Notes: generated by a model from the letters alone, not told the origin. A DNA stretch of 64,000 nt from Saposhnikovia divaricata (GCA_036435485.1 JAZHRN010000137.1:3434167-3498166), one strand, 5' to 3'. Counted from the stretch's first letter, positions 25,630 to 39,670 are shown. Program-made: numbers and translations.

Positions 25630-27640
25630 AATATTTAAAAATATCCACAAATTGGTCCGACCCGATTTTTAACAATATCCCGTGTACTAACCCCTTTGAG
25701 AATTTTCCGAAAACCGAGTTTCGATCATATCAGCTCCGATTCCGGTCCGAACTTCGTCAATTGAAATTTTGTTGAATTCCAATAACCCATAGGAACAAAA
25801 TATATAAAAATATCCACAAATTGGTCCGACCCGATTTTTAACAATATCCCGTGTACTAACCCCTTTGAGAATTTTCCGAAAACCGAGTTTCGATCATATC
25901 AGCTCCGATTCCGGTCCGAACTTCGTCAAATGAAATTTTGTTGAATTCCAATAACCCATAGGAACAAAATATATAAAAATATCCACAAATTGGTCCGACC
26001 CGATTTTTAACAATATCCCGTGTACTAACCCCTTTAAGGATTATCCGAAAACCGAGTTTCGATCATATCAGCTCCGATTCAGGTCTGAATTTCGTCAAAT
26101 AAAATTTCGTTGAATTCCAATAACCCATAGGAACAAAATATGTAAAAATATCCACAAATTGGTCCGACCCGATTTTTAACAATATCCCGTGTACTAACCC
26201 CTTTGAGAATTTTCCGAAAACCGAGTTTCGATCATATCAGCTCCGATTCCGGTCCGAACTTCGTCAAATGAAATTTTGTTGAATTCCAATAACCCATAGG
26301 AACAAAATATATAAAAATATCCACAAATTGGTCCGACCCGATTTTTAACAATATCCCGTGTACTAACCCCTTTGAGATTATCCGAAAACCGAGTTTCGAT
26401 CATATCAGCTCCGATTCAGGTCTGAATTGCGTCAAATAAAATTTCGTTGAATTCCAATAACCCATAGGAACAAAATATGTAAAAATATCCACAAATTGGT
26501 CCGACCCGATTTTTAACAATATCCCGTGTACTAACCCCTTTGAGAATTTTCCGAAAACCGAGTTTCGATCATATCAGCTCCGATTCCGGTCCGAACTTCG
26601 TCAAATGAAATTTTGTTGAATTCCAATAACCCATAGGAACAAAATATATAAAAATATCCACAAATTGGTCCGACCCGATTTTTAACAATATCCCGTGTAC
26701 TAACCCCTTTGAGATTATCCGAAAACCGAGTTTCGATCATATCAGCTCCGATTCAGGTCTGAATTGCGTCAAATAAAATTTCGTTGAATTCCAATAACCC
26801 ATAGGAACAAAATATGTAAAAATATCCACAAATTGGTCCGACCCGATTTTTAACAATATCCCGTGTACTAACCCCTTTGAGAATTTTCCGAAAACCGAGT
26901 TTCGATCATATCAGCTCCGATTCCGGTCCGAACTTCGTCAAATGAAATTTTGTTGAATTCCAATAACCCATAGGAACAAAATATATAAAAATATCCACAA
27001 ATTGGTCCGACCCGATTTTTAACAATATCCCGTGTACTAACCCCTTTGAGATTATCCGAAAACCCAGTTTCGATCATATCAGCTCCGATTCAGGTCTGAA
27101 TTGCGTCAAATAAAATTTCGTTGAATTCCAATAACCCATAGGAACAAAATATTTAAAAATATCCACAAATTGGTCCGACCCGATTTTTAACAATATCCCG
27201 TGTACTAACCCCTTTGAGAATTTTCCGAAAACCGAGTTTCGATCATATCAGCTCCGATTCCGGTCCGAACTTCGTCAAATGAAATTTTGTTGAATTCCAA
27301 TAACCCATAGGAACAAAATACATAAAAATATCCACAAATTGGTCCGACCCGATTTTTAACAATATCCCGTGTACTAACCCCTTTAAGGATTATCCGAAAA
27401 CCGAGTTTCGATCATATCAGCTCCGATTCAGGTCTGAATTGCGTCAAATAAAATTTCGTTGAATTCCAATAACCCATGGGAACAAAATATGTAAAAATAT
27501 CCACAAATTGGTCCGACCCAATTTTTAACAATATCCCGTGTACTAACCCCTTTGAGAATTTTCCGAAAACCGAGTTTCGATCATATCAGCTCCGATTCCG
27601 GTCCGAACTTCGTCAAATGAAATTTTGTTGAATTCCAATA
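25630..27640 (+). repeat. Displaced copy of the 20.4-22.4 kb block (offset 5,227 bp)
   Basis: Landmarks at 20,967, 21,304 and 21,641 recur at 26,194, 26,531 and 26,868. AATACATAAAA near 22,091 recurs near 27,318, and the rare GACCCAATTTTT near 22,290 recurs near 27,517, all at offset 5,227. This last variant ties the block to that specific copy and not to the 17.5-kb or 23-25 kb relatives. Mismatches such as TTTTTAACAAT near 27,186 (TTTTTAATAAT in the other copy) suggest a mosaic. CCCATGGGAAC near 27,476 is private. Confidence 0.75.
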
Positions 27641-27699
27641 ACCCATAGGAACAAAATATTTAAAAATATCCACAAATTGGTCCGACCCGATTTTTAACA

Positions 27700-28670
27700 A
27701 TATCCAGTGTACTAACCCCTTTGAGGATTATCCGAAAACCGAGTTTCGATCATATCAGCTCCGATTCCGGTCCGAACTTCGTCTAATGAAATTTTGTTGA
27801 ATTCCAATAACCCATAGGAACAAAATATATAAAAATATCCACAAATTGGTCCGACCCGATTTTTAACAATATCCCGTGTACTAACCCCTTTGAGATTATC
27901 CGAAAACCGAGTTTCGATCATATCAGCTCCGATTCAGGTCTGAATTGCGTCAAATAAAATTTCGTTGAATTCCAATAACCCATAGGAACAAAATATTTAA
28001 AAATATCCACAAATTGGTCTGACCCGATTTTTAACAATATCCCGTGTACTAACCCCTTTGAGAATTTTCCGAAAACCGAGTTTCGATCATATCAGCTCCG
28101 ATTCCGGTCCGAACTTCGTCAAATGAAATTTTGTTGAATTCCAATAACCCATAGGAACAAAATATATAAAAATATCCACAAATTGGTCCGACCCGATTTT
28201 TAACAATATCCCGTGTACTAACCCCTTTAAGGATTATCCGAAAACCGAGTTTCGATCATATCAGCTCCGATTCAGGTCTGAATTGCGTCAAATAAAATTT
28301 CGTTGAATTCCAATAACCCATAGGAACAAAATATGTAAAAATATCCACAAATTGGTCCGACCCGATTTTTAACAATATCCCGTGTACTAACCCCTTTGAG
28401 AATTTTTCGAAAACCGAGTTTCGATCATATCAGCTCCGATTCCGGTCCGAACTTCGTCAAATGAAATTTTGTTGAATTCCAATAACCCATAGGAACAAAA
28501 TATATAAAAATATCCACAAATTGGACCGACCCGATTTTTAACAATATCCCGTGTACTAACCCCTTTGAGATTATCCGAAAACCGAGTTTCGATCATATCA
28601 GCTCCGATTCAGGTCTGAATTGCGTCAAATAAATTTTCGTTGAATTCCAATAACCCATAGGAACAAAATA
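27700..28670 (+). repeat. Transition stretch returning to HOR I monomer types
   Basis: About six monomers link the 25.6-27.6 kb block to the 12-monomer duplication. They carry ATATCCAGTG near 27,703, TCTAATGAAATT near 27,783, TCTGACCC near 28,019, TTTAAGGATTATCC near 28,228 and GAATTTTTCG near 28,401. The last is followed by TTGGACCGACC near 28,523, as at 15,568-15,710. The order resembles 15.1-15.9 kb, so this is probably a rearranged relative of that copy. Confidence 0.6.
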
Positions 28671-31600
28671 TTTAAAAATATCCACAAATTGGTCCGACCC
28701 GATTTTTAACAATATCCCGTGTACTAACCCCTTTGAGAATTTTCCGAAAACCGAGTTTCGATCATATCAGCTCCGATTCCGGTCCGAACTTCGTCAAATG
28801 AAATTTTGTTGAATTCCAATAACCCATAGGAACAAAATATATAAAAATATCCACAAATTGGTCCGACCCGATTTTTAACAATATCCCGTGTACTAACCCC
28901 TTTGAGATTATCCGAAAACCGAGTTTCGTTCATATCAGCTCCGATTCAGGTCTGAATTGCGTCAAATAAAATTTCGTTGAATTCCAATAACCCATAGGAA
29001 CAAAATATGTAAAAATATTCACAAATTGTTCCGACCCGATTTTTAACAATATCCCGTGTACTAACCCCTTTGAGAATTTTCCGAAAACCGAGTTTCGATC
29101 ATATCAGCTCCGATTCCGGTCCGAACTTCGTCAAATAAAATTTCGTTGAATTCCAATAACCCATAGGAACAAAATATATAAAAATATCCACAAATTGGTC
29201 CGACCCGATTTTTAACAATATCCAGTGTACTAACCCCTTTGAGGATTATCCGAAAACCGAGTTTCGATCATATCAGCTCCGATTCCGGTCCGAACTTCGT
29301 CAAATGAAATTTTGTTGAATTCCAATAACCCATAGGAACAAAATATATAAAAATATCCACAAATTGGTCCGACCCGATTTTTAACAATATCCCGTGTACT
29401 AACTCCTTTGAGATTATCCGAAAACCGAGTTTCGTTCATATCAGCTCCGATTCAGGTCTGAATTGCGTCAAATAAAATTTCGTTGAATTCCAATAACCCA
29501 TAGGAACAAAATATTTAAAAATTTCCACAAATTGGTCCGACCCGATTTTTAACAATATCCCGTGTACTAACCCCTTTGAGAATTTTCCGAAAACCGAGTT
29601 TCGATCATATCAGCTCCGATTCCGGTCCGAACTTCGTCAAATGAAATTTTGTTGAATTCCAATAACCCATAGGAACAAAATATATAAAAATATCCACAAA
29701 TTGGTCCGACCCGATTTTTAACAATATCCCGTGTACTAACCCCTTTGAGATTATCCGAAAACCGAGTTTCGATCATATCAGCTCCGATTCAGGTCTGAAT
29801 TGCGTCAAATAAAATTTCGTTGAATTCCAATAACCCATAGGAACAAAATATTTAAAAATATCCACAAATTGGTCTGACCCGATTTTTAACAATATCCCGT
29901 GTACTAACCCCTTTGAGAATTTTCCGAAAACCGAGTTTCGATCATATAAGCTCCGATTCCGGTCCGAACTTCGTCAAATGAAATTTTGTTGAATTCCAAT
30001 AACCCATAGGAACAAAATATATAAAAATATCCACAAATTGGTCCGACCCGATTTTTAACAATATCCCGTGTACTAACCCCTTTAAGGATTATCCGAAAAC
30101 CGAGTTTCGATCATATCAGCTCCGATTCAGGTCCGAACTTCGTCAAATAAAATTTCGTTGAATTCCAATAACCCATAGGAACAAAATATGTAAAAATATC
30201 CACAAATTGGTCCGACCCGATTTTTAACAATATCCCGTGTACTAACCCCTTTGAGATTATCCGAAAACCGAGTTTCGTTCATATCAGCTCCGATTCAGGT
30301 CTGAATTGCGTCAAATAAAATTTCGTTGAATTCCAATAACCCATAGGAACAAAATATGTAAAAATATTCACAAATTGTTCCGACCCGATTTTTAACAATA
30401 TCCCGTGTACTAACCCCTTTGAGAATTTTCCGAAAACCGAGTTTCGATCATATCAGCTCCGATTCCGGTCCGAACTTCGTCAAATAAAATTTCGTTGAAT
30501 TCCAATAACCCATAGGAACAAAATATATAAAAATATCCACAAATTGGTCCGACCCGATTTTTAACAATATCCAGTGTACTAACCCCTTTGAGGATTATCC
30601 GAAAACCGAGTTTCGATCATATCAGCTCCGATTCCGGTCCGAACTTCGTCAAATGAAATTTTGTTGAATTCCAATAACCCATAGGAACAAAATATTTAAA
30701 AATATCCACAAATTGGTCCGACCCGATTTTTAACAATATCCCGTGTACTAACCCCTTTGAGAATTTTCCGAAAACCGAGTTTCGATCATATCAGCTCCGA
30801 TTCCGGTCCGAACTTCGTCAAATGAAATTTTGTTGAATTCCAATAACCCATAGGAACAAAATATATAAAAATATCCACAAATTGGTCCGACCCGATTTTT
30901 AACAATATCCCGTGTACTAACCCCTTTGAGATTATCCGAAAACCGAGTTTCGTTCATATCAGCTCCGATTCAGGTCTGAATTGCGTCAAATAAAATTTCG
31001 TTGAATTCCAATAACCCATAGGAACAAAATATGTAAAAATATTCACAAATTGTTCCGACCCGATTTTTAACAATATCCCGTGTACTAACCCCTTTGAGAA
31101 TTTTCCGAAAACCGAGTTTCGATCATATCAGCTCCGATTCCGGTCCGAACTTCGTCAAATAAAATTTCGTTGAATTCCAATAACCCATAGGAACAAAATA
31201 TATAAAAATATCCACAAATTGGTCCGACCCGATTTTTAACAATATCCAGTGTACTAACCCCTTTGAGGATTATCCGAAAACCGAGTTTCGATCATATCAG
31301 CTCCGATTCCGGTCCGAACTTCGTCAAATGAAATTTTGTTGAATTCCAATAACCCATAGGAACAAAATATATAAAAATATCCACAAATTGGTCCGACCCG
31401 ATTTTTAACAATATCCCGTGTACTAACTCCTTTGAGATTATCCGAAAACCGAGTTTCGTTCATATCAGCTCCGATTCAGGTCTGAATTGCGTCAAATAAA
31501 ATTTCGTTGAATTCCAATAACCCATAGGAACAAAATATTTAAAAATTTCCACAAATTGGTCCGACCCGATTTTTAACAATATCCCGTGTACTAACCCCTT

Positions 31601-32255
31601 TGAGAATTTTCCGAAAACCGAGTTTCGATCATATCAGCTCCGATTCCGGTCCGAACTTCGTCAAATGAAATTTTGTTGAATTCCAATAACCCATAGGAAC
31701 AAAATATATAAAAATATCCACAAATTGGTCCGACCCGATTTTTAACAATATCCCGTGTACTAACCCCTTTGAGATTATCCGAAAACCGAGTTTCGATCAT
31801 ATCAGCTCCGATTCAGGTCTGAATTGCGTCAAATAAAATTTCGTTGAATTCCAATAACCCATAGGAACAAAATATTTAAAAATATCCACAAATTGGTCTG
31901 ACCCGATTTTTAACAATATCCCGTGTACTAACCCCTTTGAGAATTTTCCGAAAACCGAGTTTCGATCATATAAGCTCCGATTCCGGTCCGAACTTCGTCA
32001 AATGAAATTTTGTTGAATTCCAATAACCCATAGGAACAAAATATATAAAAATATCCACAAATTGGTCCGACCCGATTTTTAACAATATCCCGTGTACTAA
32101 CCCCTTTAAGGATTATCCGAAAACCGAGTTTCGATCATATCAGCTCCGATTCAGGTCCGAACTTCGTCAAATAAAATTTCGTTGAATTCCAATAACCCAT
32201 AGGAACAAAATATGTAAAAATATCCACAAATTGGTCCGACCCGATTTTTAACAAT
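28670..32255 (+). repeat. Twelve-monomer duplication (offset 2,024 bp)
   Basis: The stretch from about 28,670 to 30,235 recurs at about 30,694 to 32,259. Shared rare variants are ATATCCAGTG near 29,220 and 31,244, AACTCCTTTGAG near 29,402 and 31,426, TCTGACCC near 29,874 and 31,898, CATATAAGCTCC near 29,944 and 31,968, and CAGGTCCGAACTTCG near 30,128 and 32,152. The join at 30,235-30,694 holds extra type B and A monomers resembling 28.9-29.3 kb, so the duplication is nested in an older unit. Confidence 0.8.
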
Positions 32256-32399
32256 ATCCCGTGTACTAACCCCTTTGAGAATTTTTCGAAAACCGAGTTT
32301 CGATCATATCAGCTCCGATTCCGGTCCGAACTTCGTCAAATGAAATTTTGTTGAATTCCAATAACCCATAGGAACAAAATATATAAAAATATCCACAAA

Positions 32400-34080
32400 T
32401 TGGACCGACCCGATTTTTAACAATATCCCGTGTACTAACCCCTTTGAGATTATCCGAAAACCGAGTTTCGATCATATCAGCTCCGATTCAGGTCTGAATT
32501 GCGTCAAATAAAATTTCGTTGAATTCCAATAACCCATAGGAACAAAATATTTAAAAATATCCACAAATTGGTCCGACCCGATTTTTAACAATATCCCGTG
32601 TACTAACCCCTTTGAGAATTTTCCGAAAACCGAGTTTCGATCATATCAGCTCCGATTCCGGTCCGAACTTCGTCAAATGAAATTTTGTTGAATTCCAATA
32701 ACCCATAGGAACAAAATATATAAAAATATCCACAAATTGGTCCGACCCGATTTTTAACAATATCCCGTGTACTAACCCCTTTGAGATTATCCGAAAACCG
32801 AGTTTCGTTCATATCAGCTCCGATTCAGGTCTGAATTGCGTCAAATAAAATTTCGTTGAATTCCAATAACCCATAGGAACAAAATATGTAAAAATATTCA
32901 CAAATTGTTCCGACCCGATTTTTAACAATATCCCGTGTACTAACCCCTTTGAGAATTTTCCGAAAACCGAGTTTCGATCATATCAGCTCCAATTCCGGTC
33001 CGAACTTCGTCAAATAAAATTTCGTTGAATTCCAATAACCCATAGGAACAAAATATATAAAAATATCCACAAATTGGTCCGACCCGATTTTTAACAATAT
33101 CCAGTGTACTAACCCCTTTGAGGATTATCCGAAAACCGAGTTTCGATCATATCAGCTCCGATTCCGGTCCGAACTTCGTCAAATGAAATTTTGTTGAATT
33201 CCAATAACCCATAGGAACAAAATATATAAAAATATCCACAAATTGGACCGACCCGATTTTTAACAATATCCCGTGTACTAACCCCTTTGAGATTATCCGA
33301 AAACCGAGTTTCGATCATATCAGCTCCGATTCAGGTCTGAATTGCGTCAAATAAAATTTCGTTGAATTCCAATAACCCATAGGAACAAAATATTTAAAAA
33401 TATCCACAAATTGGTCCGACCCGATTTTTAACAATATCCCGTGTACTAACCCCTTTGAGAATTTTCCGAAAACCGAGTTTCGATCATATCAGCTCCGATT
33501 CCGGTCCGAACTTCGTCAAATGAAATTTTGTTGAATTCCAATAACCCATAGGAACAAAATATATAAAAATATCCACAAATTGGTCCGACCCGATTTTTAA
33601 CAATATCCCGTGTACTAACCCCTTTGAGATTATCCGAAAACCGAGTTTCGTTCATATCAGCTCCGATTCAGGTCTGAATTGCGTCAAATAAAATTTCGTT
33701 GAATTCCAATAACCCATAGGAACAAAATATGTAAAAATATTCACAAATTGTTCCGACCCGATTTTTAACAATATCCCGTGTACTAACCCCTTTGAGAATT
33801 TTCCGAAAACCGAGTTTCGATCATATCAGCTCCAATTCCGGTCCGAACTTCGTCAAATAAAATTTCGTTGAATTCCAATAACCCATAGGAACAAAATATA
33901 TAAAAATATCCACAAATTGGTCCGACCCGATTTTTAACAATATCCAGTGTACTAACCCCTTTGAGGATTATCCGAAAACCGAGTTTCGATCATATCAACT
34001 CCGATTCCGGTCCGAACTTCGTCAAATGAAATTTTGTTGAATTCCAATAACCCATAGGAACAAAATATATAAAAATATCC
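32400..34080 (+). repeat. Five-monomer tandem duplication (2 x 843 bp)
   Basis: Landmarks at 32,603 and 33,109 recur at 33,446 and 33,952, an offset of 843 bp. TTGGACCGACC near 32,401 and 33,244, and CTCCAATTCCGG near 32,989 and 33,832, occur in both halves. An odd number of monomers in the unit shows that the duplication did not respect the A-B dimer. The second half has a private CATATCAACTCC near 33,995. Confidence 0.8.
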
Positions 34081-35810
34081 ACAAATTGGTCCGACCCGAT
34101 TTTTAACAATATCCCGTGTACTAACTCCTTTGAGATTATCCGAAAACCGAGTTTCGTTCATATCAGCTCCGATTCAGGTCTGAATTGCGTCAAATAAAAT
34201 TTCGTTGAATTCCAATAACCCATAGGAACAAAATATTTAAAAATATCCACAAAATGGTCCGACTCGATTTTTAACAATATCCCGTGTTCTAACCCTTTTG
34301 AGAATTTTCCGAAAACCGAGTTTCGATCATATCAGCTCCGATTCCGGTCCGAACTTCGTCAAATAAAATTTCGTTGAATTCCAATAACCCATAGGAACAA
34401 AATATATAAAAATATCCACAAATTGGTCCGACCCGATTTTTAACAATATCCCGTGTACTAACCCCTTTGAGGATTATCCGAAAACCGAGTTTCGATCATA
34501 TCAGCTCCGATTCAGGTCTGAATTGCGTCAAATAAAATTTCGTTGAATTCCAATAACCCATAGGAACAAAATATGTAAAAATATCCACAAATTGGTCCGA
34601 CCCGATTTTTAACAATATCCCGTGTACTAACCCCTTTGAGAATTTTCCGAAAACCGAGTTTCGATCATATCAGCTCCGATTCCGGTCCGAACTTCGTCAA
34701 ATGAAATTTTGTTGAATTCCAATAACCCATAGGAACAAAATATATAAAAATATCCACAAATTGGTCCGACCCGATTTTTAACAATATCCCGTGTACTAAC
34801 CCCTTTAAGGATTATCCGAAAACCGAGTTTCGATCATATCAGCTCCGATTCAGGTCTGAATTTCGTCAATTAAAATTTCGTTGAATTCCAATAACCCATA
34901 GGAACAAAATATGTAAAAATATCCACAAATTGGTCCGACCCGATTTTTAACAATATCCCGTGTACTAACCCCTTTGAGAATTTTCCGAAAACCGAGTTTC
35001 GATCATATCAGCTCCGATTCCGGTCCGAACTTCGTCAAATGAAATTTTGTTGAATTCCAATAACCCATAGGAACAAAATATATAAAAATATCCACAAATT
35101 GGTCCGACCCGATTTTTAACAATATCCCGTGTACTAACCCCTTTAAGGATTATCCGAAAACCGAGTTTCGATCATATCAGCTCCGATTCAGGTCTGAATT
35201 GCGTCAAATAAAATTTCGTTGAATTCCAATAACCCATAGGAACAAAATATGTAAAAATATCCACAAATTGGTCCGACCCGATTTTTAACAATATCCCGTG
35301 TACTAACCCCTTTGAGAATTTTTCGAAAACCGATTTTCGATCATATCAGCTCCGATTCCGGTCCGAACTTCGTCAAATGAAATTTTGTTGAATTCCAATA
35401 ACCCATAGGAACAAAATATATAAAAATATCCACAAATTGGTCCGACCCGATTTTTAACAATATCCCGTGTACTAACCCCTTTGAGATTATCCGAAAACCG
35501 AGTTTCGATCATATCAGCTCCGATTCAGGTCTGAATTGCGTCAAATAAAATTTCGTTGAATTCCAATAACCCATAGGAACAAAATATTTAAAAATATCCA
35601 CAAATTGGTCCGACCCGATTTTTAACAATATCCCGTGTACTAACCCCTTTGAGAATTTTCCGAAAACCGAGTTTCGATCATATCAGCTCCGATTCCGGTC
35701 CGAACTTCGTCAAATGAAATTTTGTTGAATTCCAATAACCCATAGGAACAAAATATATAAAAATATCCACAAATTGGTCCGACCCGATTTTTAACAATAT
35801 CCCGTGTACT
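34080..35810 (+). repeat. Boundary stretch between the two monomer subfamilies
   Basis: About ten monomers mix both subfamilies. Near 34,250-34,480 they have CACAAAATGGTCCGACTCG with AACCCTTTTGAG and CAAATAAAATTTCG in type A, typical of the right half. Near 34,600-35,500 type A again has CAAATGAAATTTTG, as on the left. Private variants are GTGTTCTAACC near 34,285, CAATTAAAATTTCG near 34,867 and CGAAAACCGATTTTCG near 35,324. No non-satellite sequence marks the border. Confidence 0.65.
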
Positions 35811-36290
35811 AACCCCTTTAAGGATTATCCGAAAACCGAGTTTCGATCATATCAGCTCCGATTCAGGTCTGAATTGCGTCAAATAAAATTTCGTTGAATT
35901 CCAATAACCCATAGGAACAAAATATGTAAAAATATCCACAAATTGGTCCGACCCGATTTTTAACAATATCCCGTGTACTAACCCCTTTGAGAATTTTTCG
36001 AAAACCGAGTTTCGATCATATCAGCTCCGATTCCGGTCCGAACTTCGTCAAATGAAATTTTGTTGAATTCCAATAACCCATAGGAACAAAATATATAAAA
36101 ATATCCACAAATTGGTCCGACCCGATTTTTAACAATATCCCGTGTACTAACCCCTTTGAGATTATCCGAAAACCGAGTTTCGTTCATATCAGCTCCGATT
36201 CAGGTCTGAATTGCGTCAAATAAAATTTCGTTGAATTCCAATAACCCATAGGAACAAAATATGTAAAAATATCCACAAATTGGTCCGACC

Positions 36291-38318
36291 CGATTTGTAA
36301 CAATATCCCGTGTACTAACCCCTTTGAGAATTTTTCGAAAACCGAGTTTCGATCATATCAGCTCCGATTCCGGTCCGAACTTCGTCAAATAAAATTTCGT
36401 TAAATTCCAATAACCCATAGGAACAAAATATATAAAAATATCCACAAATTGGTCCGACCCGATTTTTAACAATATCCAGTGTACTAACCCCTTTGAGGAT
36501 TATCCGAAAACCGAGTTTCGATCATATCAGCTCCGATTCAGGTCTGAATTGCGTCAAATAAAATTTCGTTGAATTCCAATAACCCATAGGAACAAAATAT
36601 TTAAAAATATCCACAAAATGGTCCGACTCGATTTTTAACAATATCCCGTGTACTAACCCTTTTGAGAATTTTCCGAAAACCGAGTTTCGATCATATCAGC
36701 TCCGATTCCTGTCCGAACTTCGTCAAATAAAATTTCGTTGAATTCCAATAACCCATAGGAACAAAATATATAAAAATATCCACAAATTGGTCCGACCCGA
36801 TTTTTAACAATATCCTGTGTACTAACCCCTTTGAGGATTATCCGAAAACCGAGTTTCGATCATATCAGCTCCGATTCAGGTCTGAATTGCGTCAAATAAA
36901 ATTTCGTTGAATTCCAATAACCCATAGGAACAAAATATTTAAAAATATCCACAAAATGGTCCGACTCGATTTTTAACAATATCCCGTGTACTAACCCTTT
37001 TGAGAATTTTCCGAAAACCGGGTTTCGATCATATCAGCTCCGATTCCGGTCCGAACTTCGTCAAATAAAATTTCGTTGAATTCCAATAACCCATAGGAAC
37101 AAAATATATAAAAATATCCACAAATTGGTCCGACCCGATTTTTAACAATATCCCGTGTACTAACCCCTTTGAGGATTATCCGAAAACCGAGTTTCGATCA
37201 TATCAGCTCCGATTCAGGTCTGAATTGCGTCAAATAAAATTTCGTTGAATTCCAATAACCCATAGGAACAAAATATGTAAAAATATCCACAAATTGGTCC
37301 GACCCGATTTGTAACAATATCCCGTGTACTAACCCCTTTGAGAATTTTCCGAAAACCGAGTTTCGATCATATCAGCTCCGATTCCGGTCCGAACTTCGTC
37401 AAATAAAATTTCGTTGAATTCCAATAACCCATAGGAACAAAATATATAAAAATATCCACAAATTGGTCCGACCCGATTTTTAACAATATCCAGTGTACTA
37501 ACCCCTTTGAGGATTATCCGAAAACCGAGTTTCGATCATATCAGCTCCGATTCAGGTCTGAATTGCGTCAAATAAAATTTCGTTGAATTCCAATAACCCA
37601 TAGGAACAAAATATTTAAAAATATCCACAAAATGGTCCGACTCGATTTTTAACAATATCCCGTGTACTAACCCTTTTGAGAATTTTCCGAAAACCGAGTT
37701 TCGATCATATCAGCTCCGATTCCGGTCCGAACTTCGTCAAATAAAATTTCGTTGAATTCCAATAACCCATAGGAACAAAATATATAAAAATATCCACAAA
37801 TTGGTCCGACCCGATTTTTAACAATATCCTGTGTACTAACCCCTTTGAGGATTATCCGAAAACCGAGTTTCGATCATATCAGCTCCGATTCAGGTCTGAA
37901 TTGCGTCAAATAAAATTTCGTTGAATTCCAATAACCCATAGGAACAAAATATTTAAAAATATCCACAAAATGGTCCGACTCGATTTTTAACAATATCCCG
38001 TGTACTAACCCTTTTGAGAATTTTCCGAAAACCGGGTTTCGATCATATCAGCTCCGATTCCGGTCCGAACTTCGTCAAATAAAATTTCGTTGAATTCCAA
38101 TAACCCATAGGAACAAAATATATAAAAATATCCACAAATTGGTCCGACCCGATTTTTAACAATATCCCGTGTACTAACCCCTTTGAGGATTATCCGAAAA
38201 CCGAGTTTCGATCATATCAGCTCCGATTCAGGTCTGAATTGCGTCAAATAAAATTTCGTTGAATTCCAATAACCCATAGGAACAAAATATGTAAAAATAT
38301 CCACAAATTGGTCCGACC
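36291..38318 (+). repeat. Six-monomer tandem duplication in HOR II copy A (2 x 1,014 bp)
   Basis: The halves begin at 36,291 and 37,305, each with GATTTGTAAC. Both contain ATATCCAGTG, then CACAAAATGGTCCGACTCG, then ATATCCTGTG, then CGAAAACCGGGTTTCG in the same order. The same pair is found in copy B at 47,611 and 48,625, so the duplication predates the long duplication. Copy C has one unit only. Confidence 0.85.
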
Positions 38319-39670
38319 CGATTTTTAACAATATCCCGTGTACTAACCCCTTTGAGAATTTTCCGAAAACCGAGTTTCGATCATATCAGCTCTTATTCCG
38401 GTCCGAACTTCGTCAAATAAAATTTCATTGAATTCCAATAACCCATAGGAACAAAATATATAAAAATATCCACAAATTGGTCCGACCCGATTTTTAACAA
38501 TATCCCGTGTACTAACCCCTTTGAGGATTATCCGAAAACTGAGTTTCGATCATATCAGCTCCGATTCAGGTCTGAATTGCGTCAAATAAAATTTCGTTGA
38601 ATTCCAATAACCCATAGGAACAAAATATTTAAAAATATCCACAAAATGGTCCGACTCGATTTTTAACAATATCCCGTGTACTAACCCTTTTGAGAATTTT
38701 CCGAAAACCGAGTTTCGACCATATCAGCTCCGATTCCGGTCCGAACTTCGTCAAATAAAATTTTGTTGAATTCCAATAACCCATAGGAACAAAATATATA
38801 AAAATATCCACAAATTGGTCCGACCCGATTTTTAACAATATCCCGTGTACTAACCCCTTTGAGGATTATCCGAAAACCGAGTTTCGATCATATCAGCTCC
38901 GATTCAGGTCTGAATTGCGTCAAATAAAATTTCGTTGAATTCCAATAACCCATAGGAACAAAATATGTAAAAATATCCACAAATTGGTCCGACCCGATTT
39001 TTAACAATATCCCGTGTACTAACCCCTTTGAGAATTTTCCGAAAACCGAGTTTCGATCATATCAGCTCTTATTCCGGTCCGAACTTCGTCAAATAAAATT
39101 TCATTGAATTCCAATAACCCATAGGAACAAAATATATAAAAATATCCACAAATTGGTCCGACCCGATTTTTAACAATATCCCGTGTACTAACCCCTTTGA
39201 GGATTATCCGAAAACTGAGTTTCGATCATATCAGCTCCGATTCAGGTCTGAATTGCGTCAAATAAAATTTCGTTGAATTCCAATAACCCATAGGAACAAA
39301 ATATTTAAAAATATCCACAAAATGGTCCGACTCGATTTTTAACAATATCCCGTGTACTAACCCTTTTGAGAATTTTCCGAAAACCGAGTTTCGACCATAT
39401 CAGCTCCGATTCCGGTCCGAACTTCGTCAAATAAAATTTTGTTGAATTCCAATAACCCATAGGAACAAAATATTTAAAAATATCCACAAAATGGTCCGAC
39501 TCGATTTTTAACAATATCCCGTGTACTAACCCTTTTGAGAATTTTCCGAAAACCGAGTTTCGATCATATCAGCTCCGATTCCGGTCCGAACTTCGTCAAA
39601 TAAAATTTCGTTGAATTCCAATAACCCATAGGAACAAAATATATAAAAATATCCACAAATTGGTCCGACC
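38319..39670 (+). repeat. Four-monomer tandem duplication in HOR II copy A (2 x 676 bp)
   Basis: The set CTCTTATTCCGG, GAAAACTGAG, CACAAAATGG with CGACCATATC, and a type B monomer recurs at 676 bp (38,391 and 39,067; 38,629 and 39,305). The same pair recurs at 42,853 and 43,529, 49,949 and 50,625, 53,498 and 54,174, and 57,891 and 58,567. It is therefore a stable module of the right-hand subfamily. Confidence 0.85.
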
